Shown piece by piece: positions 8,599-17,662 of a stretch of DNA of 64,000 nucleotides. The notes beneath the pieces were generated by a model, which ran no database searches, had not been told where the DNA came from, and saw only the letters and a program-made list of their open reading frames with translations. The position numbers and the translations under genes are program-made. Numbering within the stretch: position 1 is the first letter of the stretch; the number at the start of each line of letters is the position of its first letter. Source of the stretch: Streptomyces griseomycini (GTDB lineage: Bacteria; Actinomycetota; Actinomycetes; Streptomycetales; Streptomycetaceae); the NCBI RefSeq assembly GCF_014203535.1, contig NZ_JACHJI010000014.1:62001-126000 (forward strand). The letters are read 5' to 3'.

Positions 8599-8949
8599 AT
8601 GGAGATTCTGGGTGCCACACTGCGCGTCTGCGTCGACGACATCGAGGCCGCCATCCCCTTCTACGAGCGGCTGGCGAACGGCCCGGCCCTCCGGTTCGAG
8701 CGGGGCGGCGTCCAGGTCGCCGCGGTGGGCTGCTTCCTGCTGATGAGCGGCCCCGCGACCGAACTGGAGGTGCTGCGCCGGGTCGCGGCGACGATCGCGG
8801 TGAAGGACGTGGAGGAGGCCCACCGGGTGCTGACCGAGCTGGGCGCCGACATCGTCGCGGGCCCGGTCCCCACCCCGGCGGGCCGCAACCTGATCGCGCG
8901 GCATCCGGACGGGGCGGTCTACGAGTACGTGGACCGCCACCACCCGTAG
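8599..8949 (+). CDS. VOC (glyoxalase/bleomycin-resistance) family protein
   Basis: This 116-residue vicinal-oxygen-chelate fold protein shows the motifs TLRVCVDDIEAAIPFYERL, a central AATIAVKDVEEAHRVL and the C-terminal LIARHPDGAVYEYVD with the usual Glu near the end. Such proteins bind a metal and act as lyases, isomerases, dioxygenases or drug binders; the specific role is unknown. TAGGCT (8586-8591) lies 7 nt before the ATG and there is no ribosome-binding site, so the mRNA is probably leaderless. It is divergent from the holin-like gene. Confidence 0.85.
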   Translation: MEILGATLRVCVDDIEAAIPFYERLANGPALRFERGGVQVAAVGCFLLMSGPATELEVLRRVAATIAVKDVEEAHRVLTELGADIVAGPVPTPAGRNLIARHPDGAVYEYVDRHHP

Positions 8950-8974
8950 CCGGTCCGGTCACGATGCGGGCCGG

Positions 8975-10942
8975 TCACGGTGCGGGCCGCATGCGGAAGT
9001 CGTGGCGCTCCGGCAGCGGTTCACCGGTGAGTCCCGCCCACAGCCGTCCGATGGCCTCGTCCCCCTCCCGCAGGTCGGCGACCTCGAAGCCCGCGTCGAA
9101 CACGGCGCGGGCCTCCTCGCGCCGCCCCTCGGCGAGCAGCAGCCCCGCCTCGATCAGCCGGAACCGTCCGCGCGCCCGGGTCCCGGAGTCCAGTCGCGTC
9201 CACACGGACCGCGCGTCCGCCGTGCGCCCCGCGGCGAGCAGCGCCTCGACCGCCTCCCGCCCGAGCGCGGCGGTGGCGGCGGTCCACGAACCGTCCGCGT
9301 CGTCGGCCTCGCCGCGCTGCCGCCACAGGTCGTCGAAGGCCTGCGCGTAGCGCTCCGCGGCCCGTTCGTGGTGGCGGGCCTCCTGGTCGGCGACCGCGAG
9401 GCAGCGCAGCACCGGCCACGCCGCCGGGGCCTGCCGCAGTCCCCGCTCCCAACTGCGCACCGCCTGGGCGAGGTCACCGGCGTGCCACTGGGCGACGCCG
9501 AGGTGGTACTCGGTGAGCGGGGTGGCGGGTGCCGTCTCGAGCATGTCCCGCCAGTGCCGGGCGACCAGCGTCCCGCCCGGCGGCCGACTGTCCGGCGGCT
9601 CGGGGAAGGAACCGGCGCGCAGCAGGTGCAGCCAGGGTTCCTGTTCCTCGCCCAGGGTGGTCTCGTCGAAGGGCGTGCCGGGCAGCTTCCAGCCGGCCCG
9701 CAGCACTTCCAGCGCGCCCCAGCCGGAACCGGTGGCGAGCCGCTCGCCGGGTCCGGTGTCGGCGCACGGCCGCCAGGCGGTGTGGGCGGCGTCGACGTCG
9801 GCACGGGGCAGGACCGCTTCGAGCCGGTCCTCCGCCTCGCGCAGCACACCGGTCCACTCCCCGTCCGGCCGCGTCTCGAAGGGGCCGTACGCCTCCAGCC
9901 AGGACACCTCGCTCTCGGCCTCCAGCCGCACGTGTTCCAACTGGGTGCGGGTGAGCCCGGCCTGGATCTCGCAGTAGCCGCCGGTGCCGGGCTCGGTGAG
10001 CCACTCCTGCCAGCGCCGTCCGCCGGGTCCCCTCCCCCACACGAACAGCTTCCGGCCGCGCAGCGCGTCGGTCGAGGTCTGCACGAGACCGTGGCCGTCG
10101 GCGTCCAGGGCGGCGATCCAGCGCCTGCGCCCCGCGGGCACCTCGTAGAAGTAGTCGGCCGCGTAGGTGCTGTTGGGCGGGTAGGTGCGGTCGGTCCCGT
10201 CGTACTCCGGGACGGGCACCCGGCGCAGTCGCCGCTCGTAGCCGAAGTGCCAGGCCTCCTCGGCGGGAGCGAGGACGCGGCACTCCTCGGGGACGGCGGT
10301 GTTGGACCACCAGTAGGTCGGCACCGGCTTCTCGTGCGGATTGCGGATCCGGACGCCGGCGTACAGGAAGTCCGAGCCCTCCGGGAGCCACAGGTCGACC
10401 TGGAAGGGCAGGTCGCGCAGCCGCTCCCATTCCCACAGGCGCAGCATCTGACCGCCGTCGGGGGCGGGGACGCGGGCGGCGTGCACGGGTGCGCAGGACA
10501 GGGTGGTGTGGCCGGTGGCGCCGATGTTCCACTCGATGCCGCCGGAGAACCAGGCGCCGTTGAGGGCGAAGTTGGCGGGCTGGAACACCGGGTTGCGGTA
10601 GAGGAGTTCACGACCGGTGGGCTTGTGGACGAGGGAGCCGATCCGGCCGCCGAGGGCGGGCAGCACGGTGGCGCGCAGCCGGTCGTTCTCGATCACGAGG
10701 GCGTCGACGGAGCGGGGTTCGCGCCGGCGGTCGTAGCCGTCGCGGACGGGGACGGGCAGCAGACTGTGCAGGGGGGCGTAGCCGATCTGCCGGGCCATGT
10801 CGCGCGGCAGGTCCTCCTTGTCGCGGTCCTCGATCCGGTGCGTCTCGTCGAGGGGCCGCAGCGGGGGCAGCGGGTTGTCGGGGCCCAGGGGCGCGGCGGG
10901 CAGCGTCAGTACCTCACGTCGGATCGTCGTCACGATCTCCAT
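8975..10942 (-). CDS. DUF5107 domain protein with C-terminal TPR-like region
   Basis: This 655-residue protein has no signal peptide. Residues about 40-340 match the DUF5107 region seen in putative carbohydrate-active proteins, a galactose-mutarotase-like beta-sandwich (ALGGRIGSLVHKPTGRELLYRNPVFQPANFAL, quoted in part; GIEWNIGATGHT; TYWWSNTAVPE). The C-terminal third is helical with TPR-like repeats (HLGVAQWHAGDLAQAVRSWERGL and following). Actinobacterial homologues often lie near sugar-catabolism genes. The start MEIVTTIRREVL is the first in-frame ATG close to conserved sequence. It is 40 bp downstream of the arginase-family gene on the same strand. The function is not established. Confidence 0.85.
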   Translation of the reverse strand: MEIVTTIRREVLTLPAAPLGPDNPLPPLRPLDETHRIEDRDKEDLPRDMARQIGYAPLHSLLPVPVRDGYDRRREPRSVDALVIENDRLRATVLPALGGRIGSLVHKPTGRELLYRNPVFQPANFALNGAWFSGGIEWNIGATGHTTLSCAPVHAARVPAPDGGQMLRLWEWERLRDLPFQVDLWLPEGSDFLYAGVRIRNPHEKPVPTYWWSNTAVPEECRVLAPAEEAWHFGYERRLRRVPVPEYDGTDRTYPPNSTYAADYFYEVPAGRRRWIAALDADGHGLVQTSTDALRGRKLFVWGRGPGGRRWQEWLTEPGTGGYCEIQAGLTRTQLEHVRLEAESEVSWLEAYGPFETRPDGEWTGVLREAEDRLEAVLPRADVDAAHTAWRPCADTGPGERLATGSGWGALEVLRAGWKLPGTPFDETTLGEEQEPWLHLLRAGSFPEPPDSRPPGGTLVARHWRDMLETAPATPLTEYHLGVAQWHAGDLAQAVRSWERGLRQAPAAWPVLRCLAVADQEARHHERAAERYAQAFDDLWRQRGEADDADGSWTAATAALGREAVEALLAAGRTADARSVWTRLDSGTRARGRFRLIEAGLLLAEGRREEARAVFDAGFEVADLREGDEAIGRLWAGLTGEPLPERHDFRMRPAP

Positions 10943-10982
10943 GGAAGCCGCCGCCGGCCCGCCTGAACAGGGGCGCCACGGG

Positions 10983-11882
10983 TCAGGATTGCGCAAAGGC
11001 GGACACCACCGTGTCGGCGAGGAGCGCGCCGGCCGTCGCGTCCGGGTCGAGGTCGGGGTCGTAGATGGTGACGGTGAGGCCGACGCAGTGCGGTGAGGCG
11101 AGCAGCGGGCGCAGCAGGGCGACGAGTTCGTCGGGGTCGAGACCGTCCGGGTCGGGGCTGTCGACGGCGGGCATGACGGACGGGTCGAGAACGTCGGCGT
11201 CCAGGTGCACCCAGAAGCCGTCGAGCCGGGGCGCGGCGTACGACAGGGCGGTGGCGCGGGCGAGCGCGTCGGCGCCCCATGCGCGCAGGTCGCCGACGGT
11301 GACGACGGGGATCTTCAGGGCGGCGAGTTCGGCGCGCTCCTCCTCGAAGTAGTCGCGGATGCCGAAGAACCGCACGTCCTCGTCGCGCAGGTAGGGCCTG
11401 AGCCCCTCCAGGTCGGTGAGGTCCTCCTGGCCTCGTCCGGTGGCCAGTGCGACCTCCTCGCCGCCGGCCGCGCCGACGCGGTCGGAGTTGCCGGGGTGCC
11501 GGAAGTCCGGGGAGGCGTCGACCGCGACCAGGCCGTACCGGCCGATGCGGCGCAGGGCGAGCGAGGCGCCGAGCTGGACGGAGCAGTCGCCGCCGAGGAC
11601 GACGGTCAGGTCACCGGCGCGGACGTGGTGCTCGACGCGGTCGGCGAGCTTGCGGGTGTAGGCGGCGAGGGCGGCCGCGTTGAAGACGCCGTCGCCCTCC
11701 TGCCAGTCGCCCCGGTCGTAGCGCGGCGGCACCACCACCCCGCCCTCCGTGGCCTTCAGCCGCTGCACGATCCGCTGCTCGCGCAGTGCGCCGGCGAGCT
11801 TGTGGCAGCCGGGCACGGTGCCGGGGGCGGGCGGCCGCAGGCCCAGGTTGGAGGGGGCGTCCACGACGACGATGTTCCGCAT
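10983..11882 (-). CDS. Arginase/agmatinase-family protein with altered metal site
   Basis: This 299-residue ureohydrolase-fold protein has the ATG at 11882, preceded by GAGGA at good distance. The third metal motif is intact (D228, D230, D233 in HLDADVLDP). The first, normally GGDH, reads GGDC (C100). The second, normally DAHxD, reads DASPD (D122, S124, D126). Two His ligands of the binuclear Mn site are therefore replaced. Many actinobacterial arginase-like proteins have relaxed motifs, and some act on other guanidino or amide substrates or are inactive. It forms a likely two-gene unit with the DUF5107 gene downstream. I would not call it arginase on this evidence. Confidence 0.82.
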   Translation of the reverse strand: MRNIVVVDAPSNLGLRPPAPGTVPGCHKLAGALREQRIVQRLKATEGGVVVPPRYDRGDWQEGDGVFNAAALAAYTRKLADRVEHHVRAGDLTVVLGGDCSVQLGASLALRRIGRYGLVAVDASPDFRHPGNSDRVGAAGGEEVALATGRGQEDLTDLEGLRPYLRDEDVRFFGIRDYFEEERAELAALKIPVVTVGDLRAWGADALARATALSYAAPRLDGFWVHLDADVLDPSVMPAVDSPDPDGLDPDELVALLRPLLASPHCVGLTVTIYDPDLDPDATAGALLADTVVSAFAQS

Positions 11883-11960
11883 GTCGATCATCCTCGCCGA
11901 CGGCGGTCCCGTCTTCAACGGCGTTGCGCGGTCCGGCGGACGGCACCCGGTCGTGTGCCG

Positions 11961-12515
11961 TCAGTCCGGGATCGTCATCTCGCTGGTGATCGCCCAGCGT
12001 TCGTGGTCGCGCCAGGCCCCGTCGATGAAGAGCATCTTCGGCGAGAAGCCCTCGAGGCGGAACCCGCAGGCGCGGGCCAGGGCGATGGACGCGGCGTTGC
12101 CGGGCTGCACGTTGATCTCCAGCCGGTGCAGCCGCATCGGGCCGAAGGCGTGGCGCACGACGAGGCCCAGCCCCTCGCGCATCAGCCCGCGCCCCGCCGC
12201 GTGCGCGAAGGCGCCGTAGCCGAGCGCACCGCACAGGAAGCCGCCCTCGACGATGTTGTTGATGTTGATGAACCCGGCGAGGGCGCCGTCCGCCTCCTTC
12301 TCGCAGACCAGGAACCCCGCCTTGGTGGGGTCCTCGATCAGCCGCCCCGCGTACGCGGAGTACGCCCCGGCGCTGTCCGGCGGGAACAGCCACGGGTGGT
12401 GCAGGTCCTTGCTCTCCCGGACGCGGGCGGTGAACTCGGCGCCGTCCGCGTGGGTGAAGTGGCGTATGCCCACGCGGGGGCCCTCGGCGAGGTAGCGTGA
12501 AGCGGTGTGCGGCAT
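11961..12515 (-). CDS. GNAT-family N-acetyltransferase (RimJ/RimL-like)
   Basis: This 184-residue GNAT protein resembles ribosomal-protein alanine acetyltransferases. It has the pattern RESKDLHHPWLFPP, FLVCEKEADGALAGFININNI, the acetyl-CoA loop region GYGAFAHAAGRGLMREGL and the downstream HRLEINVQPGNAASIALARACGF (in part), typical of RimJ/RimL. TAGGGT sits 6 nt before the ATG (12522-12527 on the plus strand, read in reverse), suggesting a leaderless transcript with its own promoter. It lies 78 bp upstream of the arginase-family gene on the same strand. The substrate is unknown. Confidence 0.88.
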   Translation of the reverse strand: MPHTASRYLAEGPRVGIRHFTHADGAEFTARVRESKDLHHPWLFPPDSAGAYSAYAGRLIEDPTKAGFLVCEKEADGALAGFININNIVEGGFLCGALGYGAFAHAAGRGLMREGLGLVVRHAFGPMRLHRLEINVQPGNAASIALARACGFRLEGFSPKMLFIDGAWRDHERWAITSEMTIPD

Positions 12516-12634
12516 CCTGCCACCCTACGACGGGCCCGCCGGACCCGCGCGGGACTCCGGTGTCCCCGCCCCCGCGCGACGCGGCGCGACCGGCGCGGCG
12601 CGGCACGGCAACGACCCGGCGCCGTGCGGGCCGT

Positions 12635-13567
12635 TCAGACCAGCGCCGGCTCGTCCAGCGTGAGCGTCCCCGCGTCCGCGTCGAGTTCCGCCGCGACGCC
12701 GAAGGGCACGGTGAGCGCGTCGTCGCAGTGCCCGAACCCGAACTGCTCGGCCACCGGTACGCCGAGGCCGCCGAGCCGGTCGGCGAGCAGCGCCCGCACC
12801 CCGTCGTACGGCTCGCACTGTGCCCAGGACCCGAGCAGCAGCCCCGCGACCCCGTCCAGCCAACCGGCCCGCAGCAGCTGGGTGAGGTAGCGGTCCAGCC
12901 GGTACGTCTCCTCCCCGACGTCCTCCAGGCACAGCAGCCCGCCCCGCGCGGAGGGTCTGGCGTGCGGGGTGCCGAGGTCGGCGGCGAGGAGGGAGAGGCA
13001 CCCCCCGAGCGTGACCCCGCGCGCCCGCCCGGGGACGAGCGCGGTGCCGCCGGAGCGGATGGCGCGGACGGTCTCGGGGGCGAAGAGGGTGGCCCTGAGG
13101 TGGTCCTGCGCCCGCGCGTTCTTGACGAAGTCGACGCCCGCGGCCATCGGGCCGTGCAGCGTGACCAGGCCGAGCCGGACCGCGAACGCCTCGTGCAGCG
13201 CGGTGATGTCGCTGAAGCCGACGAACACCTTCGGTCCGGCCGCCCGCATCGCGGTCCAGTCGAGCAGGTCGACCATGCGCTGCACGCCGTAGCCGCCGCG
13301 GGCGCAGACCACCGCGTCGACGGCCGGGTCGCACCACGCGGACTGCAGGTCGGCGGCCCGGTCGGCGTCGGCGCCCGCCAGGTAGCCGAACTCGCCGTGC
13401 CGGTCCAGGACGTGGGGTGCCACCACCGGGTCGAGGCCCCAGCCGCGCAGCACGTCGAGCCCGGCCCGGAGCCGCTCCTCGGGCACCGGACCGCTGGGCG
13501 CGACGACGGCCACCCGGGCGCCGGGGGCGAGCCGGGCCGGCCGCCGCAGCGGTTCCACCCGGCTCAT
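12635..13567 (-). CDS. ldcA: Muramoyltetrapeptide (LD-) carboxypeptidase, S66 family
   Basis: This 310-residue S66 serine peptidase cleaves the L,D bond of muropeptide tetrapeptides during cell-wall recycling. The catalytic residues are visible: S119 in VGFSDITALH, E215 in LCLEDVGEE and H280 in FGFGHCDD. The N-terminus has LAPGARVAVVAPSGPVP, as in the family. No signal peptide is seen, so it is cytosolic. The ATG overlaps the stop of the S9 peptidase gene (ATGA). As the last member of a four-peptidase run, it probably works on imported wall peptides. Confidence 0.93.
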   Translation of the reverse strand: MSRVEPLRRPARLAPGARVAVVAPSGPVPEERLRAGLDVLRGWGLDPVVAPHVLDRHGEFGYLAGADADRAADLQSAWCDPAVDAVVCARGGYGVQRMVDLLDWTAMRAAGPKVFVGFSDITALHEAFAVRLGLVTLHGPMAAGVDFVKNARAQDHLRATLFAPETVRAIRSGGTALVPGRARGVTLGGCLSLLAADLGTPHARPSARGGLLCLEDVGEETYRLDRYLTQLLRAGWLDGVAGLLLGSWAQCEPYDGVRALLADRLGGLGVPVAEQFGFGHCDDALTVPFGVAAELDADAGTLTLDEPALV

Positions 13568-15528
13568 TCCGCGAGCTCCAGGGTCGGGATCCCGGGCACC
13601 TTCAGCCCGAACACCTGGGCGTACAGGGACAGTTCCGCCTCGAGTGCGCGCACCATGGTCTCCGCGCGGCGGAATCCGTGCCCCTCCCCCTCGAAGGTGA
13701 GGTAGGCGTGCGGTACCCGCTTGCCGGCCAGCCGGGCCAGGAACCGCTCGCACTGCACGGGCGGGCAGATCACGTCGTCCAGGCCCTGGAGCAGCACGAA
13801 CGGCGCGGTGAGCCGGTCGGCGTGGGTGCCGGGCGAGCGTTCCTCGTACCGCTCGGGGACCTCGGCGCGCGGACCGATCAGGGTCTCCAGGTACTGGGAC
13901 TCGAAGTCGTGGGTCTCCCCCGTGCCCCAGCCGGTGAGGTCGAGCACCGGGTAGATGATGGTGCCGCAGGCGTAGACGTCGGTCGTGGTGAGGGAGGCGG
14001 CCGTGGTCCATCCGCCGGCGCTGCCGCCCCGGACGGCGAGCCGCTCGCGGTCGGCGGTGCCCTCGTCGGCGAGGGCCAGCGCGACGGCGGCGCAGTCCTC
14101 GACGTCGACCACGCCCCACTGCCCGCGCAGCCGGTTGCGGTAGGCGCGCCCGTACCCGGTCGAGCCGCCGTAGTTGACCTCGGCGACGCCGATGCCGCGC
14201 GAGGTGAAGTAGGCGATCTCCAGGTCGAGCACGAGCGGGACCCGGCCGGTGGGGCCGCCGTGCGCCCAGATCACGTACGGGGGCTTCTCGTCCGCGGGCC
14301 CGGCGTACCCGGGGTTGTGCGGCGGGTAGACGTGGGCGTGGATCTCGCGGCCGTCCGGCCCGGTGAACGTGCGGCTGTGCGGCTCGGGGTAGTACGCGGG
14401 GTCCACGGCGTCCTCGTGCGCGGAGCCGATCACCCGGGCCCGGCCCGTCCTGGTGTCCAGCTCCACCACCTCGTGGGCGCTGCGCGGGCCGGCCCCGACG
14501 GCGACGACCCGCTCGCCGTGCGCCGCGACGGTGGGCGCGAACTCGGTCCAGGGACCGACGGCGTCGACGACCTCGCCGGTCTCGGGGTCGAGCACGCCGA
14601 GGGCGGCGGCGCCCCGGCCGTGCAGGACGGCGATCAGGCCGCCGTCCAGCGGGGCGAACCAGCGGTGCCCCAGTTTCCACAGCGGTCCGCCGAACTCCTC
14701 CTCGCGCGGGCAGACCGCCTCCCCGTCCCGGTAGAGGTTCCACCAGCCGGTGCGGTCGCTCGCGTACAGCAGCCGGCCGTCGTGGGTCCAGTCGGCCTGG
14801 GCGACGGACTCCTCCGGTCCGCCGGCGACCGTCCGGGCGCCCCGGAGGGTGCCGTCGGGAGCGACGTCGGCGAGGAGCAGTTCGGTGCCGTCCCACGGCA
14901 TGCGCGGGTGGTCCCAGGCGATCCAGGCGGCGCGCCGCCCGTCCGGCGAGAGGCGCGGCCCGGTGACGAACCGGTGCCGGTCGTCGGTCAGTTCGCGCAC
15001 GGCGTCCCGGTCCTCGGCGGCGGAGCCGTCCAGCGGTACGGCGGCCAGGACGCGGCGCACGTCGCTGGGGCCGTCCCCGGTGAACTCCTCCAGGACGCAC
15101 CACACCTCGCCGCGCTCCGGCAGCAGCACCGGCTCGGCCCAGCGCAGTCCCAGCCCGACCGGGGACACCGGGGTGAGCGGGCGCGGTTCACCGCCCGGCC
15201 CGTACCGGTACAGGCGCTGGTCGGCGAAGTTCACGAACACCACGAGCGGGCCGTCGTCGCGCACGGTCCCGGCCCAGGGGAGGCCGCCGTACTCGATGAC
15301 CCGGCTGCGCACGTTCCACGGCGCGGGCAGCACGGACTCCTCCGTGCCGTCGTCGCGCCGCCGCACCAGGGTGCGCCGGCCGCCCTCGGCGGGCCGGGGT
15401 TCGGTCCACCACACCTCGTCCCCGACGAAGCCCGCGAACTCCGGGCTGCCGTCGTGCGCCGCGGCGGTGGCCGCGTCGATGGGCGAGGGCCACTCGCCGT
15501 ACGTCAGGGTCTGCACCGTCTCCCCCAC
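13564..15528 (-). CDS. S9-family prolyl oligopeptidase / acylaminoacyl peptidase
   Basis: This protein of about 650 residues has an N-terminal beta-propeller-like region (repeated strands such as PAWIAWDHPRMPWDGTEL-type blocks) and a C-terminal alpha/beta-hydrolase domain. The nucleophile Ser is in RGGSAGGWT, the Asp in GLDDVICPP and the His in GEGHGFR. No signal peptide is seen, so it is probably cytosolic oligopeptide hydrolysis. The start is uncertain: GTG at 15528 or GTG at 15516, which has GGGGGAG only 3 nt away. It follows the M20 gene by 3 bp and overlaps ldcA by 4 bp. Confidence 0.92.
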   Translation of the reverse strand: MGETVQTLTYGEWPSPIDAATAAAHDGSPEFAGFVGDEVWWTEPRPAEGGRRTLVRRRDDGTEESVLPAPWNVRSRVIEYGGLPWAGTVRDDGPLVVFVNFADQRLYRYGPGGEPRPLTPVSPVGLGLRWAEPVLLPERGEVWCVLEEFTGDGPSDVRRVLAAVPLDGSAAEDRDAVRELTDDRHRFVTGPRLSPDGRRAAWIAWDHPRMPWDGTELLLADVAPDGTLRGARTVAGGPEESVAQADWTHDGRLLYASDRTGWWNLYRDGEAVCPREEEFGGPLWKLGHRWFAPLDGGLIAVLHGRGAAALGVLDPETGEVVDAVGPWTEFAPTVAAHGERVVAVGAGPRSAHEVVELDTRTGRARVIGSAHEDAVDPAYYPEPHSRTFTGPDGREIHAHVYPPHNPGYAGPADEKPPYVIWAHGGPTGRVPLVLDLEIAYFTSRGIGVAEVNYGGSTGYGRAYRNRLRGQWGVVDVEDCAAVALALADEGTADRERLAVRGGSAGGWTTAASLTTTDVYACGTIIYPVLDLTGWGTGETHDFESQYLETLIGPRAEVPERYEERSPGTHADRLTAPFVLLQGLDDVICPPVQCERFLARLAGKRVPHAYLTFEGEGHGFRRAETMVRALEAELSLYAQVFGLKVPGIPTLELAE

Positions 15529-15531
15529 TGC

Positions 15532-16836
15532 TCAGGCCGTCCGCAGGAACCGGTCGAGGACGCGGACGCCGAAGTGGAGCGCCTCGACCGGGACGCGCTC
15601 GTCGACCCCGTGGAACAGGGCCTGGTAGTCGAGGTCCTCCGGCAGCTTCAGCGGCGCGAACCCGTAGCCGGTGATGCCGAGCCGCGAGAACTGCTTCGCG
15701 TCGGTGCCGCCGGACATGCAGTACGGCACCACGTGCCCCTCGGGCGCGAACTCCTCCACGGCCGCCCGCATCCGGGCGAACGTCGGCGAGTCCACCGGTG
15801 CCTGGAGGGCCACCTCGCGGTGGTGGAACTCCCAGTCCACGTCCGGCCCGGTGAGCCGGTCCAGGGTGGCGCGGAACTCGTCCTCGGCGCCGGCCAGGAA
15901 GCGGCCGTCGACGTACGCGACGGCCTGCCCGGGGATCACGTTGACCTTGTAACCGGCGTCCAGCATCGTCGGGTTGGCGCTGTTGCGGACGGTGGCCTCG
16001 ACGAGCTTCCCGGCGGTGCCGAGCTTGTCCAGCAGCGCGTCCACGTCGGTCAGGTCCGTCTCGATGCCGTACACGGCGGCGAGTTCGGTGAGCGCGGCCC
16101 GTACGGTCGGGGTGAGCCGCAGCGGCCAGTCGTGCTCGCCGATGCGGGTGACGGCGGCGGCCAGGCGGGTCACCGCGTTCTCCCGGTTGACCTTGGAGCC
16201 GTGCCCGGCCCGGCCGCGCGCGGTGAGCTTCAGCCAGCCCGTGCCGCGCTCGCCGGCCGCGATCGGGTACAGCTGCCGCCCGTCGCCGTCGTGGAAGGTG
16301 AACGCGCCCGACTCGCTGACGCCCTCGGTGCAGCCCTCGAAGAGGTGGGCGTGCCGGTCGGCGAGGAACCCGGAGCCGTCCTCGGCGCTGTCCTCCTCGT
16401 CGGCGGTGAAGGCGATGACGACGTCCCGCCGGGGCCGCACGCCGTTGCGCGCCCAGTCCCGCACCACGGCGAGGATCATCGCGTCCATGTTCTTCATGTC
16501 GACCGCGCCGCGCCCCCAGACGACCCCGTCGCGGACCTCCCCGGAGAACGGGTCGACGCTCCAGTCGGCGGCCTCGGCCGGCACGACGTCCAGGTGGCCG
16601 TGGAGGAGCAGCGCGTCGGCCGACGGGTCGCTGCCCTCCAGCCGCGCGACGACGTTGGTCCGGCCCGGGGTGCGTTCGAGGAGCACCGGTTCCAGTCCCG
16701 CCTCGGCGAGCCGCGCGGCGGCGTACTCGGCGGCGGGCCGCTCCCGGCAGTCACCGCCGCCCCGGTTGGTGGTGTCGATCCGGATCAGGTCGGACGTGAA
16801 CGCCACGACCTCGTCCAGGGCCCGCTCGTCAGCCAT
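15532..16836 (-). CDS. M20-family metallopeptidase
   Basis: This 434-residue dizinc peptidase has metal ligands H81/D83 (LLHGHLDVVP) and D113 (GRGAVDMKN), and the catalytic Glu pair E147/E148 (TADEED). The dimerisation domain follows (GRAGHGSKVNRENAV). The C-terminal His ligand lies in ALFHGVDERVP. The family includes carboxypeptidases, dipeptidases and deacylases. The ATG has GGAGGAGC upstream and overlaps the end of the M55 gene by 8 bp. It is likely part of a peptide-degrading operon with M55, S9 and S66 enzymes. Confidence 0.93.
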   Translation of the reverse strand: MADERALDEVVAFTSDLIRIDTTNRGGGDCRERPAAEYAAARLAEAGLEPVLLERTPGRTNVVARLEGSDPSADALLLHGHLDVVPAEAADWSVDPFSGEVRDGVVWGRGAVDMKNMDAMILAVVRDWARNGVRPRRDVVIAFTADEEDSAEDGSGFLADRHAHLFEGCTEGVSESGAFTFHDGDGRQLYPIAAGERGTGWLKLTARGRAGHGSKVNRENAVTRLAAAVTRIGEHDWPLRLTPTVRAALTELAAVYGIETDLTDVDALLDKLGTAGKLVEATVRNSANPTMLDAGYKVNVIPGQAVAYVDGRFLAGAEDEFRATLDRLTGPDVDWEFHHREVALQAPVDSPTFARMRAAVEEFAPEGHVVPYCMSGGTDAKQFSRLGITGYGFAPLKLPEDLDYQALFHGVDERVPVEALHFGVRVLDRFLRTA

Positions 16837-17662
16837 ACTGCTCCTCCACCGCGGCCGAGGCGATCGTGGTGACCGCCTTGAAGGTGCGGATTCCGTCGTA
16901 CATGGTCGCGCTCGTGTACGCGACCTTCCGCTCACCGGTCCGGGCCACGCCCGGCACGACGGTCGCGGCCATCGCCAGGTGCTCGGCGTCGAACTCCACC
17001 GCGACGGTGAACGGCCCGCCGTCGACCGGTTCCCGGCGCACCGCCAGCGCGGCCGCCTCCTTCGCCGCCGCGCGGATGTCGGCGGCCGTCCGGGACGGTG
17101 TGCGGCAGACCGCGGCGTACCGCGACACGTGGTCCTTGACGGCGACCTTCAGCGCCTCGGGCGCGTAACCGAGCGCGTCCTCGCACGCGACGTCGTCGCC
17201 GGTGACCAGCACCACCGGCACCCCGTACTCGGCGACCACGTGCGCGTTGAGCAGCCCCTCGCTGGCCCGTACGTCGTTCACCCACACGCCGGTGATGGAG
17301 TTGGCGAGGAAGGTGTGGGCGAGGACGCCCTCCATGCCCGCGCCGGCGTGGTAGCCGACGAACGCGATGCCGTCGACGTCGCCGTGCTGCACGCCCTCGA
17401 CCATGGACAGGGACTTGTGCCGCCCGGTGAGCATCTGCGCCCGCTCGTCCAGCTGCTCCAGCAGCAGGTTGCGCATGGTCCAGTGGGCCTCGTTGATCAG
17501 CACCTCGTCGGCGCCGCCGTCGAAGAAGCCCTGCACGGCCGCGTTGACGTCCGAGGTGAACATCGACCGGCACCGCTCCCACTGGGGAGTCCCCGGCAGC
17601 ACGTCGGCCGGCCAGGTGACGCCGGTGGCGCCCTCCATGTCGGCGCTGATGAGGATCTTCAT
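16829..17662 (-). CDS. dppA: M55-family D-aminopeptidase (DppA-like)
   Basis: This 277-residue protein is related to Bacillus DppA, which removes N-terminal D-amino acids from peptides. It begins MKILISADMEGATGV: D8 and E10 are the first metal ligands. H60, H105 and E135 fit the remaining ligands, and H116 the catalytic position. TAGCGT lies 7 nt upstream of the ATG with no ribosome-binding site, so the transcript is probably leaderless. It is the first gene of the M55 > M20 > S9 > S66 run. D-amino-acid specificity fits muropeptide salvage. Confidence 0.9.
   Translation of the reverse strand: MKILISADMEGATGVTWPADVLPGTPQWERCRSMFTSDVNAAVQGFFDGGADEVLINEAHWTMRNLLLEQLDERAQMLTGRHKSLSMVEGVQHGDVDGIAFVGYHAGAGMEGVLAHTFLANSITGVWVNDVRASEGLLNAHVVAEYGVPVVLVTGDDVACEDALGYAPEALKVAVKDHVSRYAAVCRTPSRTAADIRAAAKEAAALAVRREPVDGGPFTVAVEFDAEHLAMAATVVPGVARTGERKVAYTSATMYDGIRTFKAVTTIASAAVEEQYG

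Noticed and set aside
13417-16872. Plus-strand open frame of over 1100 codons opposite the peptidase genes
   Set aside because: It runs antisense through the S9 and M20 genes, whose catalytic motifs are intact; its composition is typical of GC-rich antisense frames.
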